Assembly: GCF_000002425.4 (NCBI RefSeq) | Contig: NC_037275.1 | Span: 1,824,636-1,888,635, forward strand | Length of the DNA stretch: 64,000 bases | Reading direction: 5' to 3' | From: Physcomitrium patens | Taxonomy: Eukaryota; Streptophyta; Bryopsida; Funariales; Funariaceae | Shown: positions 61,311-64,000 of the stretch, piece after piece | Numbering within the stretch: the first letter of the stretch is position 1 | How the letters are laid out: each line of letters starts with the position of its first letter | The notes under the pieces: model-generated | Told to the model about the DNA's origin: nothing | What the model saw: only the letters and a program-made list of their open reading frames with translations | Database searches by the model: none | Made by a program: the position numbers and the translations under genes

Positions 61311-61996
61311 AAAAAAACCTTCTTGGTCTATTTTATATATTAATTTGAAATCTTCAATATTTCATCTTTTTAAAACATTTAATAAACATACCTTATTTTT
61401 TTCTTCACATTGTCACCAAAATTTAGATGCAATAATTCAAAATCCATTATTATCTCAACAAAAAAATTTCGAAGTATCACAAAAACTAAATTCTGAAATT
61501 AAATTTTAATAAATATCTAATTTTTTTCAAAAAATATCTAAGGTTCAAGATGTATAAGATGTTATACTAGAAAAAAATTTAAATATGATATTAAAAATAA
61601 AGAAATACTAAAAAAAATTAAAACATATATTAAAAATATTAAATATCTTTTTAAAAATTAGAAACTATAAATATGGCTATTTTTATTATAAAAAAAGATA
61701 TTTTAAAATTTAATTAAAATTTAAAATTAATTTTTTAAAAAAATTTATAAATTTTAAAGAATTCACATGATTTCAAAATAGCTCGAAAATAATCCTAAAA
61801 GCTTTTAGAAGTCTAAAATAGATATTTAAAAACTTTAAAGAGACATTAAAAGGTTTTATGAGATTTTAGAGAATTTACAGAAATAATTATAAAAATAATC
61901 AAAATTCTTTAGAATTTTCTACAAAACACTTAAAATTTTAGTTTATTTTATATTCTTAGTAACACTTCTTATTTTTAAAATTAAATATTATAATTT

Positions 61997-61999
61997 TAG

Positions 62000-62030
<31 letters not shown>

Positions 62031-62061
62031 TATGTGTGTGTGTGTGTGTGTATGTGTGTGT
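61997..62061. repeat. TA then TG microsatellite
   Basis: About 12 TA units followed by interrupted TG units. Confidence 0.9.
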
Positions 62062-63113
62062 GCCTAAAATACATATGACCAACTTCTTGAAGCATAAAAA
62101 AGCTTTAGAATAATCTTAAAGATTTTTTTATCTCAAAGTTAATTGTAATAAGACTCATATTTATTAATTCATATTTGAAAGAATATACTTAAGCTTAAAA
62201 TTAATTAAATAATAGAAAAATACTAAAACAATGGTTTTTATTGATATAATAATTGCAACAAATCAAATTAAGTTTGAAGATTTAAAGTTCCATTATGTTT
62301 TCACTTGATGTATCAATATTATAAAGAGAAGAAAAAGAAGCTTAAAATTTTAATACAAATATACACATAAAAATATTTTTTGACTTGTAATTATTATTAA
62401 AATAAAAATTTAATTTTATAAAAAAAATATTAAAGATATTTTATAAAAAATATTTATATAAAAATAAACTTTGAATTTTAAATACATTAAATATATAATT
62501 TATAAAAATATTATTAATATAATTAAATTATTTATATTAAGATCTTGATAAATTTTAATAAATTGTATTAAAAAATTAAAATAATATCATATATTAACTA
62601 TTAAATTAATCTAAAAATCTGTTCATAAATCAAATTTTAAGATTTTGATAATTAAATATTTGAAATATTTTTTAATTAAAATTAATTTATTTAGTATCTT
62701 TATACTTTAAATTTTATGAATTATAAAAATAATAATGTGCACAATATATTTATATAATATTCTTAAAAAAAACCATATCAGTAAAAATCATATACTCTAT
62801 CCTTAATGGATGCTTATATGTTTTGGAAGCTAAGGCACAACTATGTACTCTTCAAGCTTATCATGACTTTACAATTATATCACATATTAACTACATGATA
62901 TTTAATATAATATAATTAATATCATGATATTTAAGATATAATAAGATATTGGAATTAATCTCAAGAAAATTTTGGTGGCCTAAAATATGGAAGAAAGTCA
63001 AACACTTTGTATAATCATGTAATATTTATTCAAGAGAAAAAACTCTTTGATATCAGTCTTAAAAATATTTAAAATCATAATTAATACTGGAATAGCAATA
63101 ATCTTCTATTTCT

Positions 63114-63308
63114 ATGCAATTTATCAAAAATCTCTTTGTGTCAAGTTATTACAATTCTATATTTGTGATAGTAGATTGTTTCACTAAAATAGCTCATTTT
63201 GTACCATATATAAAATCAATCACATGTAAAGAAATAGCTAAAATAATTTTCAATATTTATTGCTATTATGGATTTCTAAGAGATATTATATTTGATAGAC
63301 GAACATAA
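63114..63308 (+). pseudogene. Ty3/gypsy integrase core relic
   Basis: The stretch reads SIFVIVDCFTKIAHFVPYIK, then YCYYGFLRDIIFDRRT and a stop. This matches the 'VVVDRLTKMAHFIP...' and 'YRYHGLPKDIVSDRGTQF' segments of chromovirus-type integrases, with most C and G replaced by T and A. 63310-63420 holds further degraded text. It is the same segment as the relic at 985-1080 on the other strand. Confidence 0.7.
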
Positions 63309-63451
63309 TTTGTATCAAGGTTTTGAAAAATTCATTTTAAGATTTTGAAAGTAAAAATAAAATTATCTTTGGTGTTTCATCTTCAAATTGATAGATAAAT
63401 AAAACTTATTATTGTGTTATAATACATCCATAAGGTCAAAAAAGAAAAAAT

Positions 63452-63488
<37 letters not shown>

Positions 63489-64000
63489 TATAGAAGAGCT
63501 TAAATGCAAATATTTTAGCAAATTATCTTAGAAATATAGATAATAGACAAGAATGTAGTAAAAATTAATAAGTGCTAATGTTATCTTTTGTACAAAAAGA
63601 CTTCTATTTACTCTACAAAATTATAAATGAGATGGATCAAAGTAAATAAAAAAAATAATTAATAGAAGAATTTTTAGAAATAATAAGAATATTTTGTAAT
63701 AAAAATTATCTTAAGAAACTAAAAATTGATACCCAAAAAAAAGTAGCTATGAATCAAAATAAAAATTAGTACAAAAAAAACCACTTACAATAATTTAGGA
63801 ATTTTTTGGTTATTTAAATTGTAGGTTATAAGAGCAAACTAGAAACAAGTTCTTTGATTATTAATTTTGAGTGATTTGAATTTGTATTAACTTATTAAAG
63901 ACTTTATAAAATTAGGATTGTTTTAGGATCACTTTGGGCTTTGAAAAATATAAAGAATTTTTATTTTAGAGAATTTTATAAGATTGATAAATAATCTATA
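63309..64000. repeat. Continuation of the decayed gypsy element
   Basis: AT-rich, with an AT microsatellite at 63455-63486. 63590-63860 resembles 51560-51860, probably the region beyond integrase in the same family. It runs off the end of the window. Confidence 0.5.

Larger units (their letters stand above)
59945..63050. other. AT-rich intergenic and repeat sequence
   Basis: Contains the repeat and fold-back described at 60700-61060, the A-rich run at 61199-61310 and a TA/TG microsatellite at 61997-62061. 61500-62760 is about 85% AT with no gene. Confidence 0.45.

Noticed and set aside
61129-61509. 126-codon Lys-rich frame
   Set aside because: It translates an A-rich low-complexity run.

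Overview
The window is nuclear DNA of a plant, about 70% AT. The evidence is GT-AG introns in three compact genes (a cyclophilin, an ATP-type universal stress protein and a START/Bet v 1-like protein), Ty3-type LTR retrotransposons with a plant-type primer site, and broad AT-rich stretches of decayed retrotransposon. A bryophyte or other non-seed plant would fit, but the species cannot be read from the sequence.

Layout. 1-2651: an AT-shifted Ty3/gypsy relic. 2652-35506: one nest of transposable elements. Its outer layer is a minus-strand Ty3/gypsy element (element A, LTRs about 768 bp). Inside it lie a plus-strand relative (element B, 10280-18524), a solo LTR in B's 5' LTR (10765-11463), a 1,396-bp insertion in B's gag (12981-14376), and a 14,585-bp DNA transposon (20477-35061) that splits A's 5' LTR. 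35507-38800: more decayed gypsy sequence. 38810-40685: a complete cyclophilin gene plus a stray copy of part of it. 43485-44829: a complete universal stress protein gene. 44930-57660: mostly decayed repeats. 57671-59944: a small gene island. 59945-64000: repeats and another gypsy integrase relic.

The most interesting object is the DNA transposon. It has 24-bp terminal inverted repeats with one mismatch and a CTAT target duplication. It carries two divergent genes. The plus-strand gene encodes a transposase-like protein with an RNase H-type acidic triad resembling the DUF7869 group. The minus-strand gene has five exons joined by four phase-0 introns, a ParB/sulfiredoxin-like NGQH box, and a C-terminal stretch resembling a permuted DNA methyltransferase. 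About 35-40 copies of a 23-bp palindrome (11-bp arms, one central base) lie in the introns and between the genes, none in the exons. They form three arrays with different spacers and near-exact periods of 31, 44 and 69 bp. Several copies change both arms together, so the palindrome is kept. A ParB-like protein encoded beside dozens of palindromes suggests a parS-like or transposase-binding site system; this is a hypothesis. All eight premature stops I found in the transposon's genes are of a kind made by C-to-T change, as expected from decay of methylated DNA.
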